Origin: Pedosphaera sp.
GTDB taxonomy: Bacteria > Verrucomicrobiota > Verrucomicrobiia > Limisphaerales > DSYF01
Direction: 5' to 3'
Length of the DNA stretch: 39,029 bases
NCBI GenBank assembly: GCA_017853715.1
Contig: JAFMIZ010000014.1
Location: forward strand, 1-39,029
Below the pieces are notes generated by a model. It searched no databases, was not told the origin of the DNA, and saw only the letters and a program-made list of their open reading frames with translations. A program made the translations under genes and the position numbers. How positions within the stretch are numbered: the stretch's first letter is position 1; each line of letters opens with the position of its first letter. Shown piece by piece: positions 15,738-24,054 of this stretch.

Positions 15738-17120
15738 TTACGCGCCGACCTGCTTCCTGATGGCGTCAATGATGGTGCCGGACCACTGCTTTAACATGGC
15801 TTCGTCTGGACCCTCCATGAGTAAACGGGCTTTCGGCTCCGTTCCAGAGTAGCGAAGGAATACGCGCCCGCCGTGCGGCCGGACCAACGACTCAGCCTTG
15901 GTCACCAAATCCATCACGCCATCCAGTTGCTCGAAAGGTTTCTTCTCGCGCACTTTCACGTTGGTGACCAACTGCGGATAACGCGTCCAGCATTGTTTCA
16001 ACTTGGACAACCGTTCGCCGCGCTGTTTCATGATGCGCAGGATTTGCAATGCCGCCACCAGTCCGTCTCCCGTGGTGGCGTTGTCGCGGAAGATGAGATG
16101 GCCGCTTTGCTCGCCCCCGAGGTTGAATCCGCCGCGCAGCATTTCATCAATCACGTTCTTGTCACCCACTGCCGTGCGGATGATTCGTCCGCCTGCGCCG
16201 GTGATGGCCGCGTCCAGTCCGGCGTTGCTCATCACTGTAGCGACGAGGGTCCTCTCCGCCAGAGTTCCTCGTGCCAGCATGTCCAATGCTGCGATCGCCA
16301 TGATGTCGTCGCCGTCGATCAACTCCCCGTTCTCATCGCACAACAGCACGCGGTCAGCATCGCCGTCATGGGCGATGCCAAGGTGTGCACCATTCTCGCG
16401 AACGCGCGCGCAAACGGCCTCGGGATGCATCGAGCCGCAGTTTTCATTGATGTTTCGCCCGTTCGGCTGAGCTCCGTAGACTGTGATTTCAGCTCCCAAT
16501 TCTCGCAGGACGCAGGGCGTGGCCTTGTAAGCTGCACCATTGGCACAATCGAGAACGATTTTCATGCCCTCGAGCGTCATGCCGCGTGGGAATGAAGCCT
16601 TGGCAAACTCGATGTAACGGCCGAGCGCATCGTCGATGCGCACCGCTTTGCCGATGGCGTCGGCGGTGGGGCGGATGTTTTCGATCTCGCCACTGAAAAC
16701 CAGATTCTCGATCTCGCGCTCGATGTTGTCGTCGAGTTTGTAACCGTCGGCGCGGAAGAACTTAATGCCATTGTCCGCGTAGGGATTGTGGGAGGCCGTA
16801 ATCACAATGCCTGCATCCGCCCGCAAGCTGCGGGTGGCGTAGGCTACGCCCGGCGTGGGCAGTGGCCCGATGAACAAGACGTCCACACCCATTGAAAGCA
16901 CACCGGATGAAATTGCGTTCTCCAGCATGTAGCCCGACAGGCGGGTGTCTTTGCCGATGACGATCTGGTGCCGACCGCGACCTCGCGCCTGCGCTTCAAG
17001 GTTGCGGAACACATGTGCCGCCGCGCGTCCAAGTTTGAGGGCTGTTTCTACGGTGACAGGATGAATGTTGGCCGTGCCACGCACGCCGTCCGTGCCGAAG
17101 ATTTTGGTGGGTTGGGACAT
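15738..17120 (-). CDS. glmM: Phosphoglucosamine mutase
   Basis: Converts glucosamine-6-phosphate to glucosamine-1-phosphate for UDP-GlcNAc, peptidoglycan and lipopolysaccharide synthesis. It opens with KIFGTDGVRGTAN, carries the catalytic phosphoserine in TASHNPYADNGIKFF (Ser110), the metal loop DGDADR, the sugar loop GGEQSGH and the C-terminal RYSGTEPKARLLMEG. It is 460 residues, slightly longer than the usual 445-450. It lies last in folP-cdaA-cdaR-glmM, 7 bases after the cdaR-like gene. In Firmicutes the same cda-glmM order goes with physical control of CdaA by GlmM; here that is inference. Confidence 0.96.
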   Translation of the reverse strand: MSQPTKIFGTDGVRGTANIHPVTVETALKLGRAAAHVFRNLEAQARGRGRHQIVIGKDTRLSGYMLENAISSGVLSMGVDVLFIGPLPTPGVAYATRSLRADAGIVITASHNPYADNGIKFFRADGYKLDDNIEREIENLVFSGEIENIRPTADAIGKAVRIDDALGRYIEFAKASFPRGMTLEGMKIVLDCANGAAYKATPCVLRELGAEITVYGAQPNGRNINENCGSMHPEAVCARVRENGAHLGIAHDGDADRVLLCDENGELIDGDDIMAIAALDMLARGTLAERTLVATVMSNAGLDAAITGAGGRIIRTAVGDKNVIDEMLRGGFNLGGEQSGHLIFRDNATTGDGLVAALQILRIMKQRGERLSKLKQCWTRYPQLVTNVKVREKKPFEQLDGVMDLVTKAESLVRPHGGRVFLRYSGTEPKARLLMEGPDEAMLKQWSGTIIDAIRKQVGA

Positions 17121-17127
17121 GGGTGAG

Positions 17128-17574
17128 TTATTCGGATTCGCTCGTGTTTGCGTTCGGGGGGGGGCGGGTGATCTCTACAAAACCGTCTGGGTCGATCTTG
17201 ACCTGCGCGACGCCGGGCGGGGTGATGACCTCGACCGGCAGGCGCTGCACTTTGTTGCTGGCCATTTCGCTCAAGTCGACGATTAGCTTGATGCTCTTGC
17301 CTGAGAGGCTTTTCAAAAGGGCTTCATCGCCGCGCACGGTGACATCCAGTTTCTTGGGGCTGACTTCGATTTCCGGTATGGTGCCAGAGTGTGAGAGCAT
17401 GGTCACCGGCAGCTCATAATAGGTCCGCTCTGAAGTGTTCGCTGTGCCCGGAACGGTGACCACGCTGCGTCGCAGGGAGAAGGAAACCGCCAGCCAAGTC
17501 AAAATGGCCAGCGTCAGTGAGAACAGCTTCAGCAGCCAATCCCGCAGAATTAAATCCTTCATGAATCGCATCAT
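17128..17574 (-). CDS. cdaR: YbbR-domain protein, CdaR-like
   Basis: 148 residues: a cytoplasmic basic start (MMRFMKDLILRDWLLK), one membrane segment (LFSLTLAILTWLAVSFSL) and an extracytoplasmic region with a single recognisable YbbR-type domain (the PVTMLSHSGTIPEIEVSPKKLDVTVRGDEALL stretch, split here only by reading order). CdaR proteins in Firmicutes carry up to four such domains and regulate the cyclic di-AMP synthase CdaA at the membrane. This one is short. It overlaps cdaA by 4 bases and precedes glmM by 7, which supports the assignment. Confidence 0.82.
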   Translation of the reverse strand: MMRFMKDLILRDWLLKLFSLTLAILTWLAVSFSLRRSVVTVPGTANTSERTYYELPVTMLSHSGTIPEIEVSPKKLDVTVRGDEALLKSLSGKSIKLIVDLSEMASNKVQRLPVEVITPPGVAQVKIDPDGFVEITRPPPNANTSESE

Positions 17575-18461
17575 GGCTGGCGGAGCTCCGAGTTGGGTTC
17601 CTTTTCGTGCGGGTGCAATGCCGGTGCCGGCTCAGGCTCTGGCTCGGGTGCTTCCACGAATCGTCGTCGCAACCAGGTGTTGAAGCTTTTGTTCTTTTGT
17701 TGTGGCACCAGCATGGTGGTCAGGCACGAACGCAGTTCCTCCAAGCTGACGCCGCGGGTCAGCGTGCCTTTGTAAGCGTAGGAAACGGCTCCAGTTTCCT
17801 CGGAAACCACCACCACCACGGCATCGGTGTCCTCACTCAAACCGATTGCTGCCCGGTGGCGCGTGCCGACCGACTTGGCCAAATCCTGTCGTTGCGTGAG
17901 CGGGAAGATGCAGGCGGCGTAGGCGATGCGGTCGGCCTTGAGGATGACGCCGCCGTCATGCACCGCGTTATTGGGGAAGAAAATCGTCTCCAGCATTTCG
18001 GGCGTTGCCTCGCAGTCCACGGGGATGCCGGACTCGACTGCTTCCTGCAACTGGATGGAGCGTTCGATGGCCATCAGCGCGCCGATCCGTACTTCCGACA
18101 GGCGTTCGCAAGTCTTGATGACCACCTCGATGTTCTCGCGCTGCTCATGCGCGCCGCGTATGCCGGGAATGTTGCCCAATTCCGCCAGCATACGACGAAG
18201 CTCAGGCTGAAAGATGACCAGTACGGCCAACGCGAAGAAGCCGAAGAAATTTCCCAGCAGCTGGCTCAACACTTCAAGTTGCAAAATGAAAGTGATGATG
18301 GTCAGCGCCAGCAGCAACACCAGAAACCCCGTGACGACTGGGGCGCCCCGGGTGCCGCGTATGAAGCGGAAAGCCATGTAGAATCCCACCGCGAGGATGA
18401 GAATCTCCAGCGGCGGACGCCACCACCCAGTCTGCATTGAATTGTTGATCGAATCCCACAT
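17571..18461 (-). CDS. cdaA: Diadenylate cyclase CdaA-type
   Basis: Membrane cyclase making cyclic di-AMP from two ATP. The N-terminal 85 residues hold three hydrophobic segments, followed by a linker helix (FQPELRRMLAELG) and the DAC (DisA_N) domain. The RHR motif (GTRHRAAIG, residues 201-203) is intact. The metal-binding motif usually written DGA reads DGG here (residues 169-171, encoded at 17949-17957), a small conservative change. It is 296 residues, about 20 longer than Bacillus CdaA, with a C-terminal Pro/Glu-rich tail. It directly abuts folP upstream and overlaps the cdaR-like gene downstream by 4 bases. Confidence 0.93.
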   Translation of the reverse strand: MWDSINNSMQTGWWRPPLEILILAVGFYMAFRFIRGTRGAPVVTGFLVLLLALTIITFILQLEVLSQLLGNFFGFFALAVLVIFQPELRRMLAELGNIPGIRGAHEQRENIEVVIKTCERLSEVRIGALMAIERSIQLQEAVESGIPVDCEATPEMLETIFFPNNAVHDGGVILKADRIAYAACIFPLTQRQDLAKSVGTRHRAAIGLSEDTDAVVVVVSEETGAVSYAYKGTLTRGVSLEELRSCLTTMLVPQQKNKSFNTWLRRRFVEAPEPEPEPAPALHPHEKEPNSELRQP

Positions 18462-19298
18462 TTAACTGCGCGCCTTCAAAACGGCCTCGGCCACTCGCAC
18501 CGCTTGAACGGTTTCTTTGACGTCATGCGCCCGGATGATTTGCGCATCGGGCAGTGCCAGACAAGCGCACGCCAGCGAACCGGGCAGGCGTTCTTGCGGA
18601 CGGGCATCCACGATTTTCCCGATGAACGATTTTCGTGAAACCCCCAGCACCAACGGCCGATTGAACTGCCCAAGGGTGCCCAATCCTGCCAGTAACTGCA
18701 AATTATGTTCCGCAGTCTTTCCAAAACCAATCCCGGGATCCAACGCGATGTGCGTCTCTGGAACGCCACAGGCTGCCATCCATTTCAACCGGTGATCGAA
18801 AAACTCGGCCACGTCCGAAACTGCGTCGTCGTAATGCGGTTCGGTCTGCATCGTCTGCGGTTCGCCCTGCATGTGCATGCAAACGTAACCCGCCTCCATT
18901 TCCGCCACCACCCGCCACATCGCTTCATCAGTGCGGTTGGCCGCGATGTCATTGACGATGCTGGCGCCCGCCTCCAACGCCGCGCGCGCAATGGTCGGCT
19001 TCTGGGTGTCGATGGAAACTGGCGTCTTGGTGCGGCTTGCGAGTTCGCGAATGACTGGGATCACCCGTTTCAATTCCTCTGACTCCGAAACGGATGTGGC
19101 CCCGGGCCGCGTGGACTCACCGCCAACATCCAGAATTTCCGCCCCTTGCGCTACTAGCCTCAGCCCATGCGCAACCGCAGCGGCGGGATCAATGAAGAGG
19201 CCGCCGTCTGAGAAAGAATCGGGCGTGACATTGACGATGCCCATGACCAGCGCCGGCCGGGGAAACTCGAAGCGAAACTGGCGGGCTTGAAACAGCAT
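18462..19298 (-). CDS. folP: Dihydropteroate synthase
   Basis: Condenses p-aminobenzoate with dihydropterin pyrophosphate; the target of sulfonamides. TIM-barrel signatures are present: MGIVNVTPDSFSDGG, VGGESTRPGA, VSIDTQKP, ASIVNDI, CMHMQGEPQTMQ, DPGIGFGKT and LGVSRKSFIG. It is 278 residues, normal for the family. Its stop is adjacent to the cdaA start with no gap, so it very likely heads the folP-cdaA-cdaR-glmM transcript. In Escherichia coli folP and glmM are also neighbours. Confidence 0.96.
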   Translation of the reverse strand: MLFQARQFRFEFPRPALVMGIVNVTPDSFSDGGLFIDPAAAVAHGLRLVAQGAEILDVGGESTRPGATSVSESEELKRVIPVIRELASRTKTPVSIDTQKPTIARAALEAGASIVNDIAANRTDEAMWRVVAEMEAGYVCMHMQGEPQTMQTEPHYDDAVSDVAEFFDHRLKWMAACGVPETHIALDPGIGFGKTAEHNLQLLAGLGTLGQFNRPLVLGVSRKSFIGKIVDARPQERLPGSLACACLALPDAQIIRAHDVKETVQAVRVAEAVLKARS

Positions 19299-19322
19299 TC
19301 GATGGGCAGGCGATACGGGTGC

Positions 19323-19709
19323 TCACTTGGAGCGCTGGATTAGTTCGATTTCGTATCCTTCAGGCGCGTCCATGAACGCGATGACGCTACCGCTGGAGGT
19401 GGTCGTTGGCCCATCCGAGAACTTCACGCCAAACTGGGCGATATGGTTTTCGAATGCCTCCAGGCTTTCCACAGAGAAGGCCAGATGCGTCAGGTCGGGC
19501 TGCACTTGGACGGATGGGCTGTTCGGGAGCTGGCAGATTTCGATTTCCTCATCGCTCTCGGGTGCCTTGAAGAACACAAGCTGCGCACCGCGTGGCGAAG
19601 TGTGACGGCGCGTCTCAATCAATCCGACCACGTCGCGGTAAAACTTCGCGGTGCGTTCGATGTCATCGACCCGAAACCGGGTGTGCAAAAGTTTGCGGCA
19701 AGTATTCAT
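19323..19709 (-). CDS. VOC (glyoxalase/bleomycin-resistance) family protein
   Basis: 128 residues forming one vicinal-oxygen-chelate unit: a beta-alpha-beta-beta-beta module starting KLLHTRFRVDDIERTAKFY and a second starting LTHLAFSVESLEAF, ending in GYEIELIQ. His residues in LLHTRF and LTHLAF and the Glu in EIELIQ fit the VOC metal site. It resembles lactoylglutathione lyase-like proteins, which detoxify methylglyoxal, but the substrate cannot be determined. It lies 24 bases upstream of folP and 58 bases after the hemC end, on the same strand. Confidence 0.85.
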   Translation of the reverse strand: MNTCRKLLHTRFRVDDIERTAKFYRDVVGLIETRRHTSPRGAQLVFFKAPESDEEIEICQLPNSPSVQVQPDLTHLAFSVESLEAFENHIAQFGVKFSDGPTTTSSGSVIAFMDAPEGYEIELIQRSK

Positions 19710-19767
19710 GCACTCACCATAGCGCCATGACGAGGCAGGGCAAAGAGGTTTTGACGTTGGGATGCAG

Positions 19768-20736
19768 CTACTTCAGCTGCGTCGCAATCTCCGAACCCAA
19801 CGCCGTCGCATCGCTCATGGCGCGCTTGGCCTCGGTGCGTTTGTAGCCATTCATGAAAGAGACAGCGCGCATGCGAATTTCATTGCCCGTCACTTGGGCA
19901 TAGGCGGCCACCGGAGCCTGGCAACCGCCCCCCATCGCACTGAGGAACGAGCGCTCGGCCGTGACGCATTGGAAGGAATGGTGGTGATTCAAACGCGCGC
20001 AAACGGCCTCGATGCGCTCGTCCTGCTCGCGAATCTCGATGCCAATTGCGGCCTGGCCAACGCACGGGAGCATGGAATCCACATCCATGATGCTTGCGAA
20101 CAAACCAGCGGGAACGTCTTTGCCGGTGATGCGCCCATCCGGGCTGATTGCATAGCCAAGCCGCTTCAATCCTGCATAGGCCAAGATGGTGGCATCCATC
20201 TCGTGTTGGGCGGCGAGCTTCTGCATTCGTGTGGCCACGTTGCCGCGAATCTCAAACGCCTTGAAGTCGGGGCGGAGAGCCAGCAGTTGTGCCCGACGCC
20301 GCGTGCTGCTTGTAGCAAGCGTTGCGCCGTGCGGGAAATCCTTGGCGGCGAGGTTCGGTCCAAAGCCCCGCATCCCACGGTCCCTGAAGCGAGTGGCATC
20401 ACGGTAAAGGAGTACGTCTCGGACATCCTCGCGTTCGCCAACTGCACCAAGCTTCAGGCCGGGTGGTAATTCAGTGGGTAAATCTTTGAGGCTGTGCACG
20501 CAGAGGTCCACGCGGCCATCCACCAGTGCCACTTCGAGCTCCTTGGTGAACAGTCCTTTCGGCAAATCGCCTTGGGCCATGCTGGCCGTTTGCAGCTTGT
20601 CTCCGGTGGTCTTGATGATCTGAAGCTCGAAAGTGAGCTTGGGAAAGGCCACGCGGCATTGAGCGGCAACCATGTTGGATTGAGCTAGCGCCAACGCGCT
20701 GCCGCGGGTTCCGATGATGATGGGCTTATGGGACAT
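19768..20736 (-). CDS. hemC: Porphobilinogen deaminase (hydroxymethylbilane synthase)
   Basis: Joins four porphobilinogen units into hydroxymethylbilane. It starts IIIGTRGSALALAQSN, contains the KTTGDK, FTKELEVALVDGRVDLCVHSLKD and ATSSTRRRAQL segments that line the active site, and has the dipyrromethane-cofactor cysteine in GGGCQAP at about residue 272. It is 322 residues, slightly longer than the 305-315 usual. It follows hemA by 25 bases on the same strand, the classic hemA-hemC order. Confidence 0.96.
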   Translation of the reverse strand: MSHKPIIIGTRGSALALAQSNMVAAQCRVAFPKLTFELQIIKTTGDKLQTASMAQGDLPKGLFTKELEVALVDGRVDLCVHSLKDLPTELPPGLKLGAVGEREDVRDVLLYRDATRFRDRGMRGFGPNLAAKDFPHGATLATSSTRRRAQLLALRPDFKAFEIRGNVATRMQKLAAQHEMDATILAYAGLKRLGYAISPDGRITGKDVPAGLFASIMDVDSMLPCVGQAAIGIEIREQDERIEAVCARLNHHHSFQCVTAERSFLSAMGGGCQAPVAAYAQVTGNEIRMRAVSFMNGYKRTEAKRAMSDATALGSEIATQLK

Positions 20737-20761
20737 GTAGCGTGTTTCTTGCCGCGTTTCG

Positions 20762-21784
20762 TCAGGCTCTGCGACTGCGCTCGGTCAGCAACGCGTCCAC
20801 CTTGCTGCGAATAATAGCCTCGCACTGCGCAACCTCTTCTCGGCGCTGCTTGAGGTAATCATCGGCAATCATCTGCAAATCGTCCACATCGTAAAGATAG
20901 ACATTCTCCATCGCGTTCACGTCCGGATCAATGTCGCGCGGCACGGCGATGTCTATCAGCAAGAGCGGGCGGTTCTGCCGAAGCTTCATCAACGGCTCCA
21001 GCTTCGCTCGATCCATGATATAGTGCGGCGCGGAGGTGCTGCTAATGGCGATGTCAATTCTGGAAAATTCACTCGGCCAGTCGTCAAAACCGATGGCGCG
21101 TCCGCCCAGTTCCTGGGCGATGGCCTTGGCCTTCTCCAAGGTGCGATTGGTAACGGCGATGCCTTTCGCGCCACGTGAGAGGAGGGCTCGGGCGGTCTTT
21201 TCGCTGGTGTCACCGGCGCCGATCACCATAACCTCATGTTCTTTCAGCGAATCAAAAATCTTTTCCGCCAGTTCCACGGCGGCACTTGCCACCGAGACGC
21301 TGCCGCGCTGGATGTTGGTGTCGGTGCGGATGTGTTTGGCGACGTTGAAGGCGCGCTGGAACGCCTTGTTCAGAAGCGAGCCGGTATGCTTGTGTTGCAG
21401 CGCCAAATCGTAGGCTTGTTTGAGCTGGCCGAGGATTTCCGTTTCTCCCAACACCATCGAATCGAGACCGCTGGCGACTTTGAAGAGGTGATTCAAACTT
21501 TCAGGTTCGGCCAGTTTGTAGAGGTGATGATGCGCCAGGTCGGGGCACGCGTGATGCGTGACGAGGAATTGTTGCAGCTCGGCGAAAGCCCGCGCGGCAG
21601 GCAGCGGCGTGGCGATGTAGAGTTCCACGCGATTGCAGGTGCTGAGAATGACGGATTCACTCGCGAGGCCGCACTGGCGCAATTCTGCCATGGCGGCGGG
21701 GATTTGCTCTTCCTTGAACGCAAAACGTTCGCGCACCTCAACGGGCGACGTGCGGTGGCTGAGTCCGATGACGACGACTGACAT
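20762..21784 (-). CDS. hemA: Glutamyl-tRNA reductase, short form
   Basis: NADPH-dependent reduction of glutamyl-tRNA to glutamate-1-semialdehyde, the first step of the C5 haem pathway. The opening VVVIGLSHRTSPVEVRE, the nucleophilic Cys50 in STCNRVELY, the GLDSMVLGETEILGQLK segment and the nucleotide-binding GAGDTSEKTARAL motif are intact. At 340 residues it lacks most of the C-terminal dimerisation domain present in the 415-450 residue family members; the sequence ends soon after the spinal helix (YLKQRREEVAQCEAIIRSKVD). No frameshift is evident at the end. It is preceded by the ccsA/hemX-like gene. Confidence 0.94.
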   Translation of the reverse strand: MSVVVIGLSHRTSPVEVRERFAFKEEQIPAAMAELRQCGLASESVILSTCNRVELYIATPLPAARAFAELQQFLVTHHACPDLAHHHLYKLAEPESLNHLFKVASGLDSMVLGETEILGQLKQAYDLALQHKHTGSLLNKAFQRAFNVAKHIRTDTNIQRGSVSVASAAVELAEKIFDSLKEHEVMVIGAGDTSEKTARALLSRGAKGIAVTNRTLEKAKAIAQELGGRAIGFDDWPSEFSRIDIAISSTSAPHYIMDRAKLEPLMKLRQNRPLLLIDIAVPRDIDPDVNAMENVYLYDVDDLQMIADDYLKQRREEVAQCEAIIRSKVDALLTERSRRA

Positions 21785-21790
21785 GGGATT

Positions 21791-22633
21791 TCAGCGGTGA
21801 TGAATCGGTGAGAGCAGGTTGGTGACCCAGAATGTCAGAGCCACAAAAACGAAACCACCAATAGCCACCGACGCGAATCGGCGTCCTGTGAGCTTGCGTT
21901 GCTTGTGGGCGAGCAAAACGACCAAGTAGAACGCCCACACGGCACCGGACCAGATGATTTTTGGATCGCCCTCCGGAGTATATTTGCTTCGCTGCTCGTG
22001 TAGGTATAGCACCCCTGTGATTAGTCCCATGGTAAGCAAAGCCCAGCCAGTGAAGGTCAGGCGCGTCACCGCCAGTTCCAGCCGGCTGATCGATGGTAGC
22101 AGCGACATTACTGCATTCAACTTGCGTTGCTTCAAATTTTTTTCCTGCGTCAGAAACATCAGGCCCGCGGCGCATGCCAGACCAAATCCACCATACGCCA
22201 GCAAGCTGACGGAGGCGTGAAAACTTTTAAGGCCGCCCTTGAATTCAGGCAGCGGACCGTGCGGCGGGTCGAGCCACGGCTCCGGTAGAAACGGATAAGG
22301 CATCAACGCAAACACGCCAGCGGCCAAGAGCATGGGGGTTAAGAAGACGCCAAGGAAACGAAACCTTGGCCAGAGGCCGATGATGAGATACGCAAGTACG
22401 ATGAACCATGTAAAAAAAGTCGTGGCCTCGTAAATGTTGTAAACCGGGCATTGGTTCAGGATAAAGCCTCGCTTGAAGATGGCGGTGGTGTGGCAAGCGA
22501 ACGCCAGAGCAAGTAAGAGGTAATTGATGAAATCATCGCGCTGAAAGCTCTTGCGCCAGAGAAACACCGAATACACGGAGCTGGCGGCATACAGCAGGAC
22601 GGCGAAGAGAAAAAATTGGCGGTCGGTCAGCAT
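21791..22633 (-). CDS. Cytochrome c assembly protein, CcsA/HemX-like
   Basis: Integral membrane protein of about 280 residues with roughly eight hydrophobic segments. The family signature is visible: NQCPVYNIYEATTFFTWF in the first third, FHASVSLLAYGGFGLACAAGLMF in the middle and DPKIIWSGAVWAFY followed by FWVTNLLSPIHH at the end. Related proteins handle haem for cytochrome c maturation (CcsA) or sit before hemA and affect its level (HemX). Position directly before hemA-hemC (6-base gap) favours HemX. The ATG at 22633 is preferred; an ATG at 22681 would add 16 Pro-rich residues before the first membrane segment. Confidence 0.88.
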   Translation of the reverse strand: MLTDRQFFLFAVLLYAASSVYSVFLWRKSFQRDDFINYLLLALAFACHTTAIFKRGFILNQCPVYNIYEATTFFTWFIVLAYLIIGLWPRFRFLGVFLTPMLLAAGVFALMPYPFLPEPWLDPPHGPLPEFKGGLKSFHASVSLLAYGGFGLACAAGLMFLTQEKNLKQRKLNAVMSLLPSISRLELAVTRLTFTGWALLTMGLITGVLYLHEQRSKYTPEGDPKIIWSGAVWAFYLVVLLAHKQRKLTGRRFASVAIGGFVFVALTFWVTNLLSPIHHR

Positions 22634-22757
22634 TCCCAGAGGCGGTAGGGTAAGAGGGCAGGGCGGCGAGGCAAGCGGCATTTGGCGGGCGATTCAGCAA
22701 GCAGCGTCAGTTGCTTGGGTCGTAATTTCGAATGAACCAAAAATTCAAAAAAAACTC

Positions 22758-22785
22758 TTGCACAGAATGTGGTGGTTGATATTCT
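22758..22785 (+). promoter_or_regulatory. Putative sigma-70-type promoter for the ribosomal operon
   Basis: TTGCAC at 22758-22763 and TATTCT at 22780-22785 are separated by 16 bases, close to TTGACA and TATAAT. They are preceded by an A-rich stretch (22737-22754) that could act as an UP element. This would leave a leader of about 120 bases before the rplB ATG. No alternative pair of similar quality was seen in the ccsA-rplB spacer. Computed by eye only. Confidence 0.5.
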
Positions 22786-22910
22786 CCCGCTCCGTTTCGC
22801 CTGAAAAGGTGACGGACAGCATTACGAGGGAACCGATAACTGATCGCCACACCGGCGCAGGAATGATGGCTCCGCTAGCTCCAAGCTGACTTGGGTTTTG
22901 TTGACGACTT

Positions 22911-23765
22911 ATGCCAGTTAAAACTTTTAGACCGCTGACGCCGTCTCTGCGATACACTAAACTCGCGGACTTCAGCGATATAACAAAGACGAAGCCGGAA
23001 AGGGGTCTCGTGGTCATCCGCAAGAAAACGGGTGGTCGCAACATGTACGGCCGTGTGACCGCCCGCGGTATTGGCGGCGGACACAAGCAAAAGCTCCGCC
23101 TTGTGGATTTCAAGCGCAAGAAGCACGGTGTGGAAGCGACGGTCGCTGCGATTGAGTATGATCCGAACCGGTCCGCTCGCTTGGCGCTCCTTGAATACAA
23201 AGATGGTGAAAAGGCATACATGCTCGCTCCCGTCGGCATTCAAGTTGGTCAGAAGGTCATGAGTGGTCCTGACGCCGCCCCTGAGGTGGGCAACGCGTTG
23301 CCCCTCAAATCCATCCCGGTCGGTATTGCCATTCACAATTTGGAGTTGGTTCCAGGCAAGGGTGCGCAAATGGTTCGTTCCGCCGGTGGTGCTGCGACGT
23401 TGATGTCGCGGGACGCTGGTTATGCGCAAATCCGTCTGCCCTCAGGCGAAATTCGCAAGATTCACGAGGATTGCTACGCGACGATTGGTCAGGTTGGCAA
23501 TACCGAGCACGAGAATATCTCGCTTGGCAAAGCGGGCCGCACTCGCCACCTCGGCTACCGCGGTATCACCCGTGGTGTGGCACGTAATCCGGTGGATCAT
23601 CCGAATGGCGGTGGCGCCGGTAAGTCCAAGTCTGGCGGTGGTTGGCAGCAGTTGACCTCGCCTTGGGGTCTATTGGCCAAGGGTTATCGCACGCGTCACA
23701 AGAAAAAGATTTCCAATCGGTTCATTCTGGTCCGTCGTGACGGCCGGCCGATGAAACTCAAGTAA
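22911..23765 (+). CDS. rplB: 50S ribosomal protein L2
   Basis: Primary 23S rRNA-binding protein near the peptidyl transferase centre. It is 284 residues with the family landmarks RNMYGRVTARGIGGGHKQKLRL, GVEATVAAIEYDPNRSARLALL and the C-terminal NPVDHPNGGGAGKSKSGG, whose His is the conserved one near the active centre. It is the first gene of the run; rplC, rplD, rplW and rpsJ, which normally precede it, are absent. No clear Shine-Dalgarno sequence lies before the ATG. Confidence 0.98.
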   Translation: MPVKTFRPLTPSLRYTKLADFSDITKTKPERGLVVIRKKTGGRNMYGRVTARGIGGGHKQKLRLVDFKRKKHGVEATVAAIEYDPNRSARLALLEYKDGEKAYMLAPVGIQVGQKVMSGPDAAPEVGNALPLKSIPVGIAIHNLELVPGKGAQMVRSAGGAATLMSRDAGYAQIRLPSGEIRKIHEDCYATIGQVGNTEHENISLGKAGRTRHLGYRGITRGVARNPVDHPNGGGAGKSKSGGGWQQLTSPWGLLAKGYRTRHKKKISNRFILVRRDGRPMKLK

Positions 23766-23771
23766 TCGCAT

Positions 23772-24053
23772 ATGGGTCGTTCGATTAAAAAAGGTCCCTT
23801 CGTTGAGGCTCACTTGTTTGACAAGATAGCCAAGGCCAAGGAGGCAAAGTCCAAGGCGCCGATCAAAACTTGGTCGCGACGCTCGATGATCACCCCTGAT
23901 TTCGTGGGGCTGACGTTTAACGTGCATAACGGGAAGGTGTTCAACCCGGTGTTCGTGACGGAAAACATGGTGGGCCATCGGCTCGGCGAATTCTCGCTGA
24001 CGCGCACATTCAAGAAGCACGGCGCCCACACGGCGAAGGCGGAGGCGAAATAG
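23772..24053 (+). CDS. rpsS: 30S ribosomal protein S19
   Basis: 93 residues, normal length. It begins [19 protein letters not shown], contains [24 protein letters not shown] and [17 protein letters not shown], all canonical. S19 lies in the head of the small subunit and binds 16S rRNA with S13. The gene follows rplB by 6 bases and precedes rplV by 1 base, which places it inside the S10-type operon. Confidence 0.98.
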   Translation: MGRSIKKGPFVEAHLFDKIAKAKEAKSKAPIKTWSRRSMITPDFVGLTFNVHNGKVFNPVFVTENMVGHRLGEFSLTRTFKKHGAHTAKAEAK

Positions 24054-24054
24054 C

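Noticed and set aside
22634-22910. Remnant of rplW (L23) upstream of rplB
   Set aside because: All three plus-strand frames were read through this gap and none shows L23 motifs.
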